From DAOUAT01 sp964551735 (lineage in GTDB: Bacteria; Chloroflexota; Anaerolineae; CG2-30-64-16), in the NCBI GenBank assembly GCA_964551735.1, contig CAZKEF010000012.1:62001-126000 (forward strand): DNA of 64,000 nucleotides, given 5' to 3'. The notes beneath the pieces are model-generated. The model searched no databases, was not told the origin of the DNA, and saw nothing but the letters and a program-made list of their open reading frames with translations. The position numbers and the translations under genes were made by a program. The number at the start of each line of letters is the position of its first letter. Within the stretch, counting starts at the first letter, position 1. Below are positions 52,467 to 60,696 of the stretch, one piece after another.

Positions 52467-53401
52467 GCGGCACCTCCGTCTCGTTCCTGGCGGCCGCGCA
52501 GGTTGTAGATGATGCCCGCCAGCCCACCGACGCCGAGCACCACCCAGGGCACCGCCGCGTTAGCCGGCGCGGTTTCCGCAGGGAGCGATTTCGGGTCCAG
52601 GCGGGGCAACCCCAGCTTCTCGAAGGCAAGGCGTGAAAGGACCAACTGCAGCGTACCGCCGCCTTCGTGCTCGCCGTATACCCGGTCTTCGAAGTACTTG
52701 CCCGGATGCGCCGCGATGCGCGCGTGCGCCTTAGCCAGCATCTGGTCCCGTGTGCCCCAGGTCAGCGCGCCGGTGGGACATGATTCGACGCAGCTCGGGC
52801 CCAGCCCCTGCGCCAGGCGGTTCTTCGAGTGCGTGCCGCCTTCAAGTGTGGTGTAGCCGAAGCAGAAGGTGCACTTCTGCACCAGCGGCACAGTGCTCCA
52901 CCATTGATAGCGCGGGACGTGGTAGGGGCAGGCGATCATGCAGTAGCGGCAGCCGAAGCATTTGTCCAGGTTGTAGGTCACCGGGCCGGAAGGATCCTTT
53001 TGCAAGGCCCCCACCGTGCAGGCCGAGACGCAGGCCGGATCAATGCAGTGCATGCAGTTGCGCTTGACGAAGGACCAGTTGGAGCGATCAGCCGCTGGCG
53101 CGGGGGCGTCCGGGTCAACATACAGGTTGATAATAGTCCAGGTGTCTGCGGAGAGATCGGTGGGCGCGTCATACAGCCCGGCCGGATCCCGTTCGACATG
53201 CGTCTCGTTCCAGGCCCGGCAAGCGGTCTGGCAGGCCCGGCAGCCAACGCACAACGTGGCATCGTAGAGCATAGCGTGATGCTGGCCGGCATCGATCGCG
53301 GCCGATGAGGCCGCGATGGGCTTGGGCGCCGAGGCCGCGCCGGCCAGGCCGCCGGCGCCGAGGCCGGCCAGTTTCAGGAAACTCCTGCGACTGAGCGACA
53401 T
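52463..53401 (-). CDS. hybA: HybA-like periplasmic ferredoxin, Tat-exported
   Basis: 312 residues. The N terminus SRRSFLKLAGLG is a twin-arginine signal. Four 4Fe-4S motifs follow (CVGCRACQTACR, CMHCIDPACVSAC, CFGCRYCMIACP, CTFC...C). A C-terminal hydrophobic helix (about 280-300) tethers it to the membrane. HybA relays electrons from the small subunit to HybB. Confidence 0.93.
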   Translation of the reverse strand: MSLSRRSFLKLAGLGAGGLAGAASAPKPIAASSAAIDAGQHHAMLYDATLCVGCRACQTACRAWNETHVERDPAGLYDAPTDLSADTWTIINLYVDPDAPAPAADRSNWSFVKRNCMHCIDPACVSACTVGALQKDPSGPVTYNLDKCFGCRYCMIACPYHVPRYQWWSTVPLVQKCTFCFGYTTLEGGTHSKNRLAQGLGPSCVESCPTGALTWGTRDQMLAKAHARIAAHPGKYFEDRVYGEHEGGGTLQLVLSRLAFEKLGLPRLDPKSLPAETAPANAAVPWVVLGVGGLAGIIYNLRGRQERDGGAA

Positions 53402-53416
53402 GGTACGCCTCCTCGC

Positions 53417-54532
53417 CTAGCCGGCGTCTTCGGCTGTGGGCGCCTGGCGCCCACGGGCCGTCGCCACCGCCGCTGCCACCCCGGCGCCGACGATGAGGCC
53501 GCCCACTGCGCCCAGCGTCGCCGCACCGCCGGCTGAGATCGGCTCGGGCGGCTTTACGGTCGAGGGGAAGAGGGCCGGCGGGCTGGCCTGCTGGATGTCC
53601 ACTACCGCGTACGCCTCGCGCTCAAAGAAATCGGGCGCGGCGCATGCGATGCAGGGATGCCCTGCGCCCACCGGCCAGTTCACGCCGTCGTTCCAGCGCA
53701 CCGTCGGGCAGTTGAACGTCGCGACCGGCCCCTTGCAGCCCATCTGGTACAGGCACCAGCCCTTGCGATGCCCTTCGTCGCCCCAGGCTCGCACGAACTG
53801 GCCTGCGTCGAAGTGGGCGCGGCGTTCGCAGTTGTCGTGGATGATCTGGCCGTGGGCGAAAAGCGGCCGGTTGAGGCCATCCAGCGCGGGGAATGCCCCG
53901 AAGGTCAGGTAGTGCACCACCAGCGCGGTGAAGTTCACCACGTTCATGGGGCAGCCCGGCAGGTTGACGACGGGGATATGTTTGACCAGGTCCATCACGC
54001 CCACGGCGCCGGTGGGGTTGGGCGTAACCTTGGGCAGGCCGCCGAACGCGGCGCAGCTCCCCACGGCGATGACCGCGACCGCATTGCGCGTGGCGTCAGC
54101 CAGGATGTCCAGCGCGGTGCGGCCGGCGATGGTGCAGTGAATGCCGTCCTCTTTGGTGGGGATCGAGCCTTCGACGACCACGATGTGGCCGCCCGCATCG
54201 ATAGTTGACCGAAGCGAGGCTTCGGCCTGCTTGCCCGATGGGGCCATGACGGTTTCGTGATAGTCGAGTGAGATGGTGTCAAGGATGACGTCGGCGGGCG
54301 TGGGCCGGGATCCACGCAGGAATGACTCGGTGTCACCAGCGCAATCCTGGAACTCGAGCCACACCACAGGGGGGCGTTTGGCGGCCTGTTCCAACGCGTA
54401 CGCTACCTGGGGCGCCATCGCCTTGGGCAATGCCAGTGTCGCGGTCACCGCGCCGCAAAACTTCAGAAACTCGCGGCGTGACACGCCGCGCTGCGCCATG
54501 CGCATCTCGATGGTCGAGCCTATACCATGCAT
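53417..54532 (-). CDS. hybO: [NiFe]-hydrogenase small subunit, Tat-exported, with Asp in the proximal-cluster motif
   Basis: 371 residues from ATG 54532, five bases after AGGAGG (GTG 54538 is less likely). A Tat signal (SRREFLKFCG) precedes the mature chain. The proximal-cluster motif reads DCAGDTES, where most membrane hydrogenases have CTGCTES, so one Cys is replaced by Asp. GSCAAFGG, LPGCPMN, CERRAHFDAG, WCLYQMGCKGP and HPCIAC supply the other ligands. A C-terminal hydrophobic helix (about 325-350) anchors it. An Asp proximal ligand is known in some oxygen-tolerant group 1 enzymes, so functional replacement is likely. Confidence 0.93.
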   Translation of the reverse strand: MHGIGSTIEMRMAQRGVSRREFLKFCGAVTATLALPKAMAPQVAYALEQAAKRPPVVWLEFQDCAGDTESFLRGSRPTPADVILDTISLDYHETVMAPSGKQAEASLRSTIDAGGHIVVVEGSIPTKEDGIHCTIAGRTALDILADATRNAVAVIAVGSCAAFGGLPKVTPNPTGAVGVMDLVKHIPVVNLPGCPMNVVNFTALVVHYLTFGAFPALDGLNRPLFAHGQIIHDNCERRAHFDAGQFVRAWGDEGHRKGWCLYQMGCKGPVATFNCPTVRWNDGVNWPVGAGHPCIACAAPDFFEREAYAVVDIQQASPPALFPSTVKPPEPISAGGAATLGAVGGLIVGAGVAAAVATARGRQAPTAEDAG

Positions 54533-54587
54533 GAGCACCTCCTGATAACTTCAAGCGGCCAGAAAGGCAAAGTAGGGCAACCTATGT

Positions 54588-54800
54588 CTACGGGGATTCA
54601 CCTCCTGAAGCGGGCGCGTCGTGCCGCACGGCCAATGCCAGCACCTCATCTTTGACCAGTGACAGCGCACGGGCCAGCTCGGCCAACTCTTCTGCGTGCA
54701 GGCGCTGATAAGACGTGAGCTGCTGCTCCAGACGCAGCACGCGGAGCGCGAGGTCGGCAGAGGGATGCGCTTTCGCCAGGTGTTCCAGGGATTCAGGCAT
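54588..54800 (-). CDS. Small hypothetical helical protein
   Basis: 70 residues, Leu/Ala/Glu-rich, with a heptad pattern over about 15-55 that predicts a coiled coil. I do not recognise it. No ribosome site is obvious. It lies 55 bases upstream of the hydrogenase small subunit in the same direction and might belong to that operon. A chance reading frame is possible. Confidence 0.45.
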   Translation of the reverse strand: MPESLEHLAKAHPSADLALRVLRLEQQLTSYQRLHAEELAELARALSLVKDEVLALAVRHDAPASGGESP

Positions 54801-54924
54801 AGGAACGATCCTGCCCAGTCGTGGACTGGCAGGCGTCTAGGAACCGGGCGTTACAATTCTAACAAGGGCCGGCGAAGAAGGGAACGTGTAAAAGGGTCGG
54901 TATGAGGAGAAAAAGTATCAATAG

Positions 54925-55566
54925 TTACAGAAGACCGCGACGTGCAGCCTCTGCGACCGCCTGAGGGCGATTGGCGACACCCATCTTTTCCAGGATGTCT
55001 TGCACCTTGCGCTTTACTGTCGTCTCGCTCCAGTAGAGCCGGTCGGCGATGTCTTTGTTGGTGGCGCCCGCTGCGATCAGCCGCAGCACCTCAAGTTCCT
55101 GATCGCTGAGGCCCGATTCCAGCCGGATCTTTTCCTGGGCCAAATCCTGAAACTGGCGCAACACCCTGCCAACCAGCCCCGGACCGAGCAGCCGTTCCCC
55201 ACGTCCTACCTGGCGCAGGGCGTCGGCCAGCACCTCAGGGGATGCGCTCTTCAGCAGATAGCCTTCAGCGCCGGCGCGCAAAGCACCGAAGAGGTATTCG
55301 TCGTCATCGTATGTGCTGAGGATGATGATCTTGATGGCCGGCCAATCCAGTTTCAACCTGGTTGCGGTCTCGATGCCGTTTTGGCCGGGCATCCGGATGT
55401 CCAACAAGATGATATCTGGCCGCACCGTGTTCACGCTGGCGAACAGTGCGGCAGCGTTTTCGGCCTCACCAACCACTTCGATATCGGGGTGATTGGCCAA
55501 CACACTGCGCACGCCTTGACGCACGATAGCGTGATCATCAACGATCAGTACGCGGATGGGCGCCAT
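54925..55566 (-). CDS. NarL/LuxR-family response regulator
   Basis: 213 residues. Receiver (about 1-125; VDDHAIVRQG, phosphoacceptor in LLDIRMPGQNG, LSTY, KSASPE) plus LuxR-type helix-turn-helix (about 148-213; LSDQELEVLRLIAAGATNKDIADRL, VKRKVQDILEKMGV). ATG 55566 follows AGGAGGGG. It is the only DNA-binding response regulator in the window and pairs with the kinase upstream. Confidence 0.94.
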   Translation of the reverse strand: MAPIRVLIVDDHAIVRQGVRSVLANHPDIEVVGEAENAAALFASVNTVRPDIILLDIRMPGQNGIETATRLKLDWPAIKIIILSTYDDDEYLFGALRAGAEGYLLKSASPEVLADALRQVGRGERLLGPGLVGRVLRQFQDLAQEKIRLESGLSDQELEVLRLIAAGATNKDIADRLYWSETTVKRKVQDILEKMGVANRPQAVAEAARRGLL

Positions 55567-55588
55567 AATGACCCCTCCTGGGCACGCG

Positions 55589-57094
55589 CTACGATCCGGC
55601 CGGCCTGGGTATACGCAGCGTGAGCCGCGTCCCCACACCGGGCGCTGATGCGAGATCAAGTGTACCGCCTACGCTTTCGGCCCGTTCCCGCATGCCGATG
55701 AGGCCCAGGTGTGAGCGCGGCTGTTTTGTAACTGCCGCGACATCGAATCCGACGCCATCATCGTCTATCTCGAGCACGATTTGCGTGGGCTGAAAGTTGA
55801 CATTCATGCGCACTTGATGAGCACGCGCATGCGTCTCTGCGTTGTTCAACGCCTCTTGCACGATACGAAAGGTTGCCGCCTCGGTATCAGGCGCGAGACG
55901 AGCCGGCGCACCCTCAACCAATAACCGACACCGGATGTGCGCCGAGCGTTCAAATGTGGCCACGCACTCACGCAGCGCCGGTACAAGGCCGTGGGCATCC
56001 AAGGTGACGGGGCGCAAGCTGTAGATCGCATCGCGCATCTCGCTTTCAGTCCGTCGCAATAACGCTTGTGCAGCGGCCAAGCGATCGATCGTGATAGCGG
56101 GCCGGACCGCTAATGCGTCGCGTGCGGCCTGAAGTTCAAACAATGCACCGACGATGAACTGCTGCACACCATCGTGCAGATCATGGGCGATGCGCGCTCG
56201 AGTCCGCTCCTCAACGCGGCGCTCCTCGATCAGAATCTGGTGGAGTGCACCAGCTTTCTGTGCCAATGCTTCCCGGGCAGCATCCAATTCGAGGGTGCGC
56301 TGCGCGACGCGCGCCTCCAGGTCGCGATTGAGCGCCACGAGACGATCGTGAAACTGGGCGCGCTCAACCGCCACCCCAACCTGGTGGCCGATGGCGGTGA
56401 GCAGCTCGCATTCCGCCGGATCAAAGGTGCGCGGTTCCCGGCTGGCCGTGTGGATCAGGCCGACCACGCGTTCAGACGTCTGCACCGGCACGCTGAGCAC
56501 CGCGCCGAACCCCTCACATGCGCACGCGGAGCCCGCCAGCCCTGGCAGCCGGCCCAGGTCTTCGGCCGCGAACAGGCGCCCCTGTTGCGCGGCCTGACCA
56601 CACAGGCATTGTCCCACCGGCACCACGCCTTCTGCGGCCAGAAAGGCGTCCGAAACTCGACGCGCCGCCCGCAGCGTCAGGTGACCATCATCAATCAAGC
56701 GGATATCGCCGGCCTCGAGCTGGAGCACAGCCAGGACGCGTTCCAACGCCTGGTTTAAGACCTTGTCGAGATCGAGTGAGCGATTCACGGACTCGCTGAT
56801 CTCGTTCAGCGCCAGGAGGTGTTCCCGCTGGCGCAACATGCGCTGTTGTAGTTGCTCTTGCGTGACCATTGCGCGCCATACGCGATCCGTTGCCAGGAAC
56901 AGCGCCAGCGGGCCGATCAGCCCGAACATAGCGAAGCCGCCAAGCGCGGGGAGGGAAACAGCGGCGTGGCGCCCGATCCCGATGGTGATAGCGAGCGTGT
57001 AGAAGATCCCAGCCAGCGAGAGCGAGGCCGGCAAGAGCCAACGCACGACGCGCATCGTGCGGGCCGGGGTGGTCGGGACGCGGGACAGATCCAT
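55589..57094 (-). CDS. NarX/NreB-like sensor kinase with cysteine-rich GAF domain
   Basis: 501 residues. Two N-terminal membrane helices (about 17-37, 47-67) lead to a GAF domain (about 90-245), a coiled coil, HisKA_3 (phospho-His in ARIAHDLHDGVQQF, about 303) and HATPase. The GAF carries QCLCGQ and, about 33 residues on, SACACEGF: four paired cysteines that could hold an iron-sulfur or redox-active centre, as proposed for the staphylococcal oxygen sensor AirS. Its position behind the hydrogenase and its cognate regulator 22 bases downstream suggest redox or oxygen control of hydrogenase genes. ATG 57094 is preferred over 57253 because residues before it are not kinase-like. Confidence 0.9.
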   Translation of the reverse strand: MDLSRVPTTPARTMRVVRWLLPASLSLAGIFYTLAITIGIGRHAAVSLPALGGFAMFGLIGPLALFLATDRVWRAMVTQEQLQQRMLRQREHLLALNEISESVNRSLDLDKVLNQALERVLAVLQLEAGDIRLIDDGHLTLRAARRVSDAFLAAEGVVPVGQCLCGQAAQQGRLFAAEDLGRLPGLAGSACACEGFGAVLSVPVQTSERVVGLIHTASREPRTFDPAECELLTAIGHQVGVAVERAQFHDRLVALNRDLEARVAQRTLELDAAREALAQKAGALHQILIEERRVEERTRARIAHDLHDGVQQFIVGALFELQAARDALAVRPAITIDRLAAAQALLRRTESEMRDAIYSLRPVTLDAHGLVPALRECVATFERSAHIRCRLLVEGAPARLAPDTEAATFRIVQEALNNAETHARAHQVRMNVNFQPTQIVLEIDDDGVGFDVAAVTKQPRSHLGLIGMRERAESVGGTLDLASAPGVGTRLTLRIPRPAGS

Positions 57095-57222
57095 GAAAGA
57101 TCCTCGACGGAGATCCTGATTGCACCCACTATAGCATCTGGCCCTAACAAAGGCAAACTCGGAAAGTTGCCGGCGACTGCCATTTGCGCTAACATAGCGC
57201 CATTCGTCGGAAGGAGGATGCT

Positions 57223-57855
57223 TTGAAAACGATTCTGTGCTACGGCGACTCAAACACTTGGGGCTATAACCCCATCACCGAGGATCGCTATCCGCTGGCA
57301 GCGCGTTGGGTAAGCGTGCTGGCCCACGAGCTTGGCTCTAACTACCATGTGATCTCCGAGGGCCTCAATGGCCGCACCACCGTATGGCCCGACCCGGTGG
57401 AGGGGGAGTACAAGAGCGGCAAGACGTACCTCCTGCCCTGCCTTGAATCCCACCACCCCATTGATCTCATGGTGCTGATGCTGGGCACCAACGATCTAAA
57501 ACATCGGTTTGGGCTGTCGGCCTGGGATATTGCCCGCGCGGCCGGGACGCTGATCGAGCTGATCTTCTCAACCCCGTGGGGGCCGGAAGGGATGCCGCCG
57601 CAGGTGCTGCTGCTGGCGCCGCCGCCAACCTGCGTGGCAGGGGCCGTGTTCGCTGATATGTTCGCCGGAGCAGACGAGAAGTCACCCGACCTGGGGCGTT
57701 GCTTCGCGCAGATCGCGCGCGAATACGAGTGTGCGTTCCTGGATACGGCGACGGTGATCCAGTCGAGCAGAACCGATGGCATCCACCTGGACGCGGCCGC
57801 GCTGCCTATCTTGGGTCGGGCCGTGGCCGACAAAGTCAAAGAGGTGCTGGCGTGA
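57223..57855 (+). CDS. SGNH/GDSL-family hydrolase
   Basis: 210 residues starting at TTG 57223, five bases after AAGGAGG. SGNH blocks: GDSNTWG (nucleophile Ser), GLNGRT, GTND and a C-terminal DGIHLD. Probably an esterase or acyl hydrolase of the arylesterase TesA group. Substrate unknown. Coupled to the next gene by a GTGA overlap. Confidence 0.9.
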   Translation: MKTILCYGDSNTWGYNPITEDRYPLAARWVSVLAHELGSNYHVISEGLNGRTTVWPDPVEGEYKSGKTYLLPCLESHHPIDLMVLMLGTNDLKHRFGLSAWDIARAAGTLIELIFSTPWGPEGMPPQVLLLAPPPTCVAGAVFADMFAGADEKSPDLGRCFAQIAREYECAFLDTATVIQSSRTDGIHLDAAALPILGRAVADKVKEVLA

Positions 57856-58610
57856 TCACCCACGCGTTAGTTCGCCCACCAGCCGCCAGCTTCGTGCGCG
57901 CAATCAGCAGCAGCAGTGCGGCCATTGACGTGGCCCTGGCCATAGCACAGCACGCAGAATACCGCCAGGCCCTGGCCGCGGCCGGCGTCCAGGTTGAGGC
58001 GCTGGCGTCCGACGAGCGTTACCCCGATAGCTGTTTCATGCAGGACCCAGCCCTGGTCATTGACGGGGTCGCTATCATCGCGCGGCTGGGCGCGGCCAGC
58101 CGTCAGGGGGAGGAGGAGGCCGCGGCCGAAGCGCTGGCCGGCCGGTTCGCCCTGGCGCGCATCGTCCCGCCCGGCACGCTGGAGGGCGGCGACGTGCTGC
58201 TCCTGCCGGATCGGATCGTGGTCGGCCGCTCCGGCCGCACCAACCGGGCCGGCATCGCCCAGTTGGTTGTTGCTTTGTCAGACCTGACAGGTTTCCCCGT
58301 CCACGAAGTGCCGGTGGCCGGCTACCTGCACCTGCTCACCGCGGTCACGCACCTCGGTGGGGGTCAGCTGCTGGCCGTCGAAGGGTTCGAGTTACCGCCG
58401 GTCCTCGCCGGGTATGAGGTGCTGCGCGTCCCTGCGGATGAGGGCTACGCGTGCAACGCGCTGGGCATCGGCAGCCAGGTGATCCTGCCGGCCGGCTATC
58501 CCAAGACCGCTGCCATGCTGCGCGCCCACGGCTACCAGGTGCTGCCCGTGCCCACCACCGAGTTCGCCAAAGCGGACGGGGGGGTGACATGTCTATCTTT
58601 AGTATGGTGA
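57852..58610 (+). CDS. Dimethylarginine dimethylaminohydrolase-like hydrolase
   Basis: 252 residues from GTG 57852. Amidinotransferase-fold motifs: DSCFMQDPALV, LEGGDVLLL, GRSGRTN, the catalytic His in LHLLTAVTHLG and the catalytic Cys in ADGGVTCLSL near the C terminus. It may hydrolyse methylated arginines, arginine or related guanidino compounds. No link to the rest of the window is apparent. Confidence 0.9.
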   Translation: MITHALVRPPAASFVRAISSSSAAIDVALAIAQHAEYRQALAAAGVQVEALASDERYPDSCFMQDPALVIDGVAIIARLGAASRQGEEEAAAEALAGRFALARIVPPGTLEGGDVLLLPDRIVVGRSGRTNRAGIAQLVVALSDLTGFPVHEVPVAGYLHLLTAVTHLGGGQLLAVEGFELPPVLAGYEVLRVPADEGYACNALGIGSQVILPAGYPKTAAMLRAHGYQVLPVPTTEFAKADGGVTCLSLVW

Positions 58611-58624
58611 ATTTGGAGGGAACG

Positions 58625-59584
58625 ATGAGCTATCACCTGCGGCCGTTCGAGGAGCGCGACATCGCTCCGTGGACCGATGTGCTCAACAGGATCTACCCTG
58701 ATGAGCCGATGACGGTGGCGCAAAACGAACACTGGGAGCGCACCTACCCGGCCGACAACCCGCGTTTTCGCCGCGTGGCCGAGACTGCCGAAGGCCAATT
58801 GGTGGGCTACGGCGAATGCCAGAGGCCGTTCTGGTCGAGCCTGAAGGCCGACACCTGCATGGTCTACGTGGCCGTCGACCCGGACTGGCAGCGCCGGGGC
58901 ATCGGCCAAACATTATACGCGGCCGTGACGCCTTTCGCCCAAGAACAAGGCGCCGCCAGGCTGCGCACCGACTGCCGGGAGGATTCGGCCGGCACGATTC
59001 GCTTCCTGGATAGAGCCGGCTTCACCCAGATCGGCATCCGCTTCGAGTCAGCGTTGGATCTGCAGGCTTTCGATGAAGCCCCCTTCGCGGCGGCGCTCGC
59101 GCAGTTCCAGGACGCGGGCTACACGGTCACCACGCTGGCCGAGGCGCGGCAAGATGACCCTGACGCGGATCAACATCTCTACGAAGTCTACGCCGAGGCA
59201 ATCGTGGATGTACCTTTTCCCGGTGAGGAACGCGTCGAGCCAACTTACAAGAACTTCCGGGACACCGTACTTGAGGCGCCCAGCACCGACCCCAGCGCCA
59301 TCTTCGTCGCCCGGCTGGGACAGCAGATGGTGGGCATGACCTCGTTGGAGTTGCTGACCAACGCCATCGGCATCACCGGGATGACGGGCGTGCTGCGCCA
59401 GCATCGCGGCCGGGGGGTAGCGCTGGCGGTCAAGCTGGCCGCTTTCCGTTACCTCAAAGCGCACGGCTACACCGAGACACGCGTCCACAACGACACCGCC
59501 AACCCGCCCATCCTGGCGCTGAACGCGAAGCTGGGTTATCGCCGCCTGCCGGGGTGGCTGGTGTGGGAAAAAGCACTGGCGTAA
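58625..59584 (+). CDS. Tandem GNAT N-acetyltransferase
   Basis: 319 residues with two GNAT domains (about 1-150; 165-319). The first has the acetyl-CoA loop QRRGIGQTL; the second has RGRGVALAVK. Tandem GNATs usually acylate small amines, aminoglycosides or mycothiol-type precursors. ATG 58625 is chosen because GGAGGGAACG precedes it; an earlier ATG at 58590 overlaps the upstream gene. Confidence 0.88.
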   Translation: MSYHLRPFEERDIAPWTDVLNRIYPDEPMTVAQNEHWERTYPADNPRFRRVAETAEGQLVGYGECQRPFWSSLKADTCMVYVAVDPDWQRRGIGQTLYAAVTPFAQEQGAARLRTDCREDSAGTIRFLDRAGFTQIGIRFESALDLQAFDEAPFAAALAQFQDAGYTVTTLAEARQDDPDADQHLYEVYAEAIVDVPFPGEERVEPTYKNFRDTVLEAPSTDPSAIFVARLGQQMVGMTSLELLTNAIGITGMTGVLRQHRGRGVALAVKLAAFRYLKAHGYTETRVHNDTANPPILALNAKLGYRRLPGWLVWEKALA

Positions 59585-59596
59585 GGAGATGCGCGC

Positions 59597-59833
59597 GTGG
59601 CCCAACGCCTGGTTGAAATCTACCGAATCGGCGATGCCATCGAGGTCTGCTTTCAGGACGACGAAGGCGATGACTGGCGGCCGGCGCACATCAGGGACCT
59701 ACAACACCCCGGCGTCTGGGCCATGACCGCTGACCGCCGCCTTTGGTTCGTCACCAACGGCAAGCGCATTCGCCCATTGATTCCCTCTCGCCTCTCCTCG
59801 CAGGAGAGGCGAGAGGGTCAGGGTGAGGGGTGA
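59597..59833 (+). CDS. Small hypothetical protein with a repeat-derived C terminus
   Basis: 78 residues from GTG 59597 behind AAGGAGA. The first about 62 residues (EVCFQDDEGDDWRPAHI; WFVTNGKRI) look like a genuine small protein, family unknown. The last about 16 residues are encoded by the hairpin repeat at 59783-59817, which appears to have moved into or displaced the original end. Confidence 0.65.
   Translation: MAQRLVEIYRIGDAIEVCFQDDEGDDWRPAHIRDLQHPGVWAMTADRRLWFVTNGKRIRPLIPSRLSSQERREGQGEG
59783..59817 (+). repeat. Perfect 16-bp hairpin repeat
   Basis: CCCTCTCGCCTCTCCT (59783-59798) and its exact reverse complement (59802-59817) flank loop CGC, followed by a purine-rich GGGTGAGGGG. The shape matches common dispersed MITE- or REP-like elements. 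It may also terminate transcription between the two convergent genes. Confidence 0.7.
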
Positions 59834-59835
59834 GG

Positions 59836-60645
59836 TCACCCCAGCGCCACATCCAACAGCATCATCACCGAGAACCCCAGCATCGCGCCCCAGGTGGACA
59901 TGTGGGTGTCATGGCCGCTTTGTGCTTCGGGGATAAGCTCCTCCACCACCACGTAGATCATGGCACCAGCCGCAAAACTGAGCGCGTAGGGCAGGATCGG
60001 CCGCATCAGCAGGACGGCTGCTGCGCCCAGCACGCCGGCGATCGGCTCCACCGTGCCCGACGCCTGGCCGTAAAGAAAGCTCTTGGTGCGGGACAGCCCC
60101 TCACGGCGCAGCGGCAGTGATACGGCCAGCCCTTCGGGGAAGTTCTGCAGGCCGATGCCGATGGCCAGGGCGATGGCGCCGGCCACAGTAGCTGCGGGCA
60201 GGCCGGCCGCGGCCGCGCCGAACGCCACACCCACCGCCAGCCCTTCCGGGAAGTTGTGCAGCGTGATGGCCGTCACCAACAGCACGCTGCGCCGCCACGT
60301 GGTTTTCAAGCCCTCGGCCGCCTCGATGGGCTCACCCAAGTGCAGGTGCGGCAGCAGGTGGTCAACCGCCCACAGGAACAGACCGCCGGCCAGGAACCCG
60401 ATCACGGCCGGCAGCCAGCCGGGCAGGCCAGCCTCCTCGCTCATCTCAATAGCTGGGGCCAGCAGCGACCAAAAGCTGGCCGCGATCATCACGCCGGCTG
60501 CGAAGCCCAACATGGAATCCAACACGCGGCGGTTCACCTGGCGCGCAAAAAACACGCCCGCAGCCCCCAGCGCAGTCAACCCCCAGGTGAACATGGTAGC
60601 CAGGAAGGCTTGCAGGATCGGGTTCAGGGCTAAAAAAGCGGACAT
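59836..60645 (-). CDS. ZIP-family divalent metal transporter
   Basis: 269 residues with about eight membrane helices. The metal-coordinating motifs HNFPEGLAVGVA (helix 4) and QNFPEGLAVS (helix 5) are intact, and a His cluster DHLLPHLHLG lies in the variable loop. It imports Zn, Fe, Mn or related ions. AAAGGAGG precedes the start. It lies near a metal ABC importer. Confidence 0.92.
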   Translation of the reverse strand: MSAFLALNPILQAFLATMFTWGLTALGAAGVFFARQVNRRVLDSMLGFAAGVMIAASFWSLLAPAIEMSEEAGLPGWLPAVIGFLAGGLFLWAVDHLLPHLHLGEPIEAAEGLKTTWRRSVLLVTAITLHNFPEGLAVGVAFGAAAAGLPAATVAGAIALAIGIGLQNFPEGLAVSLPLRREGLSRTKSFLYGQASGTVEPIAGVLGAAAVLLMRPILPYALSFAAGAMIYVVVEELIPEAQSGHDTHMSTWGAMLGFSVMMLLDVALG

Positions 60646-60696
60646 GAATCCTCCTTTAATAGTTTGCGGGCGGTCTGCGATCGCCGTTCCTGTAGT

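Noticed and set aside
57218..57220. ATG at 57218 as the SGNH hydrolase start
   Set aside because: It is out of frame with the hydrolase; TTG 57223 with AAGGAGG upstream begins exactly at the first conserved strand.
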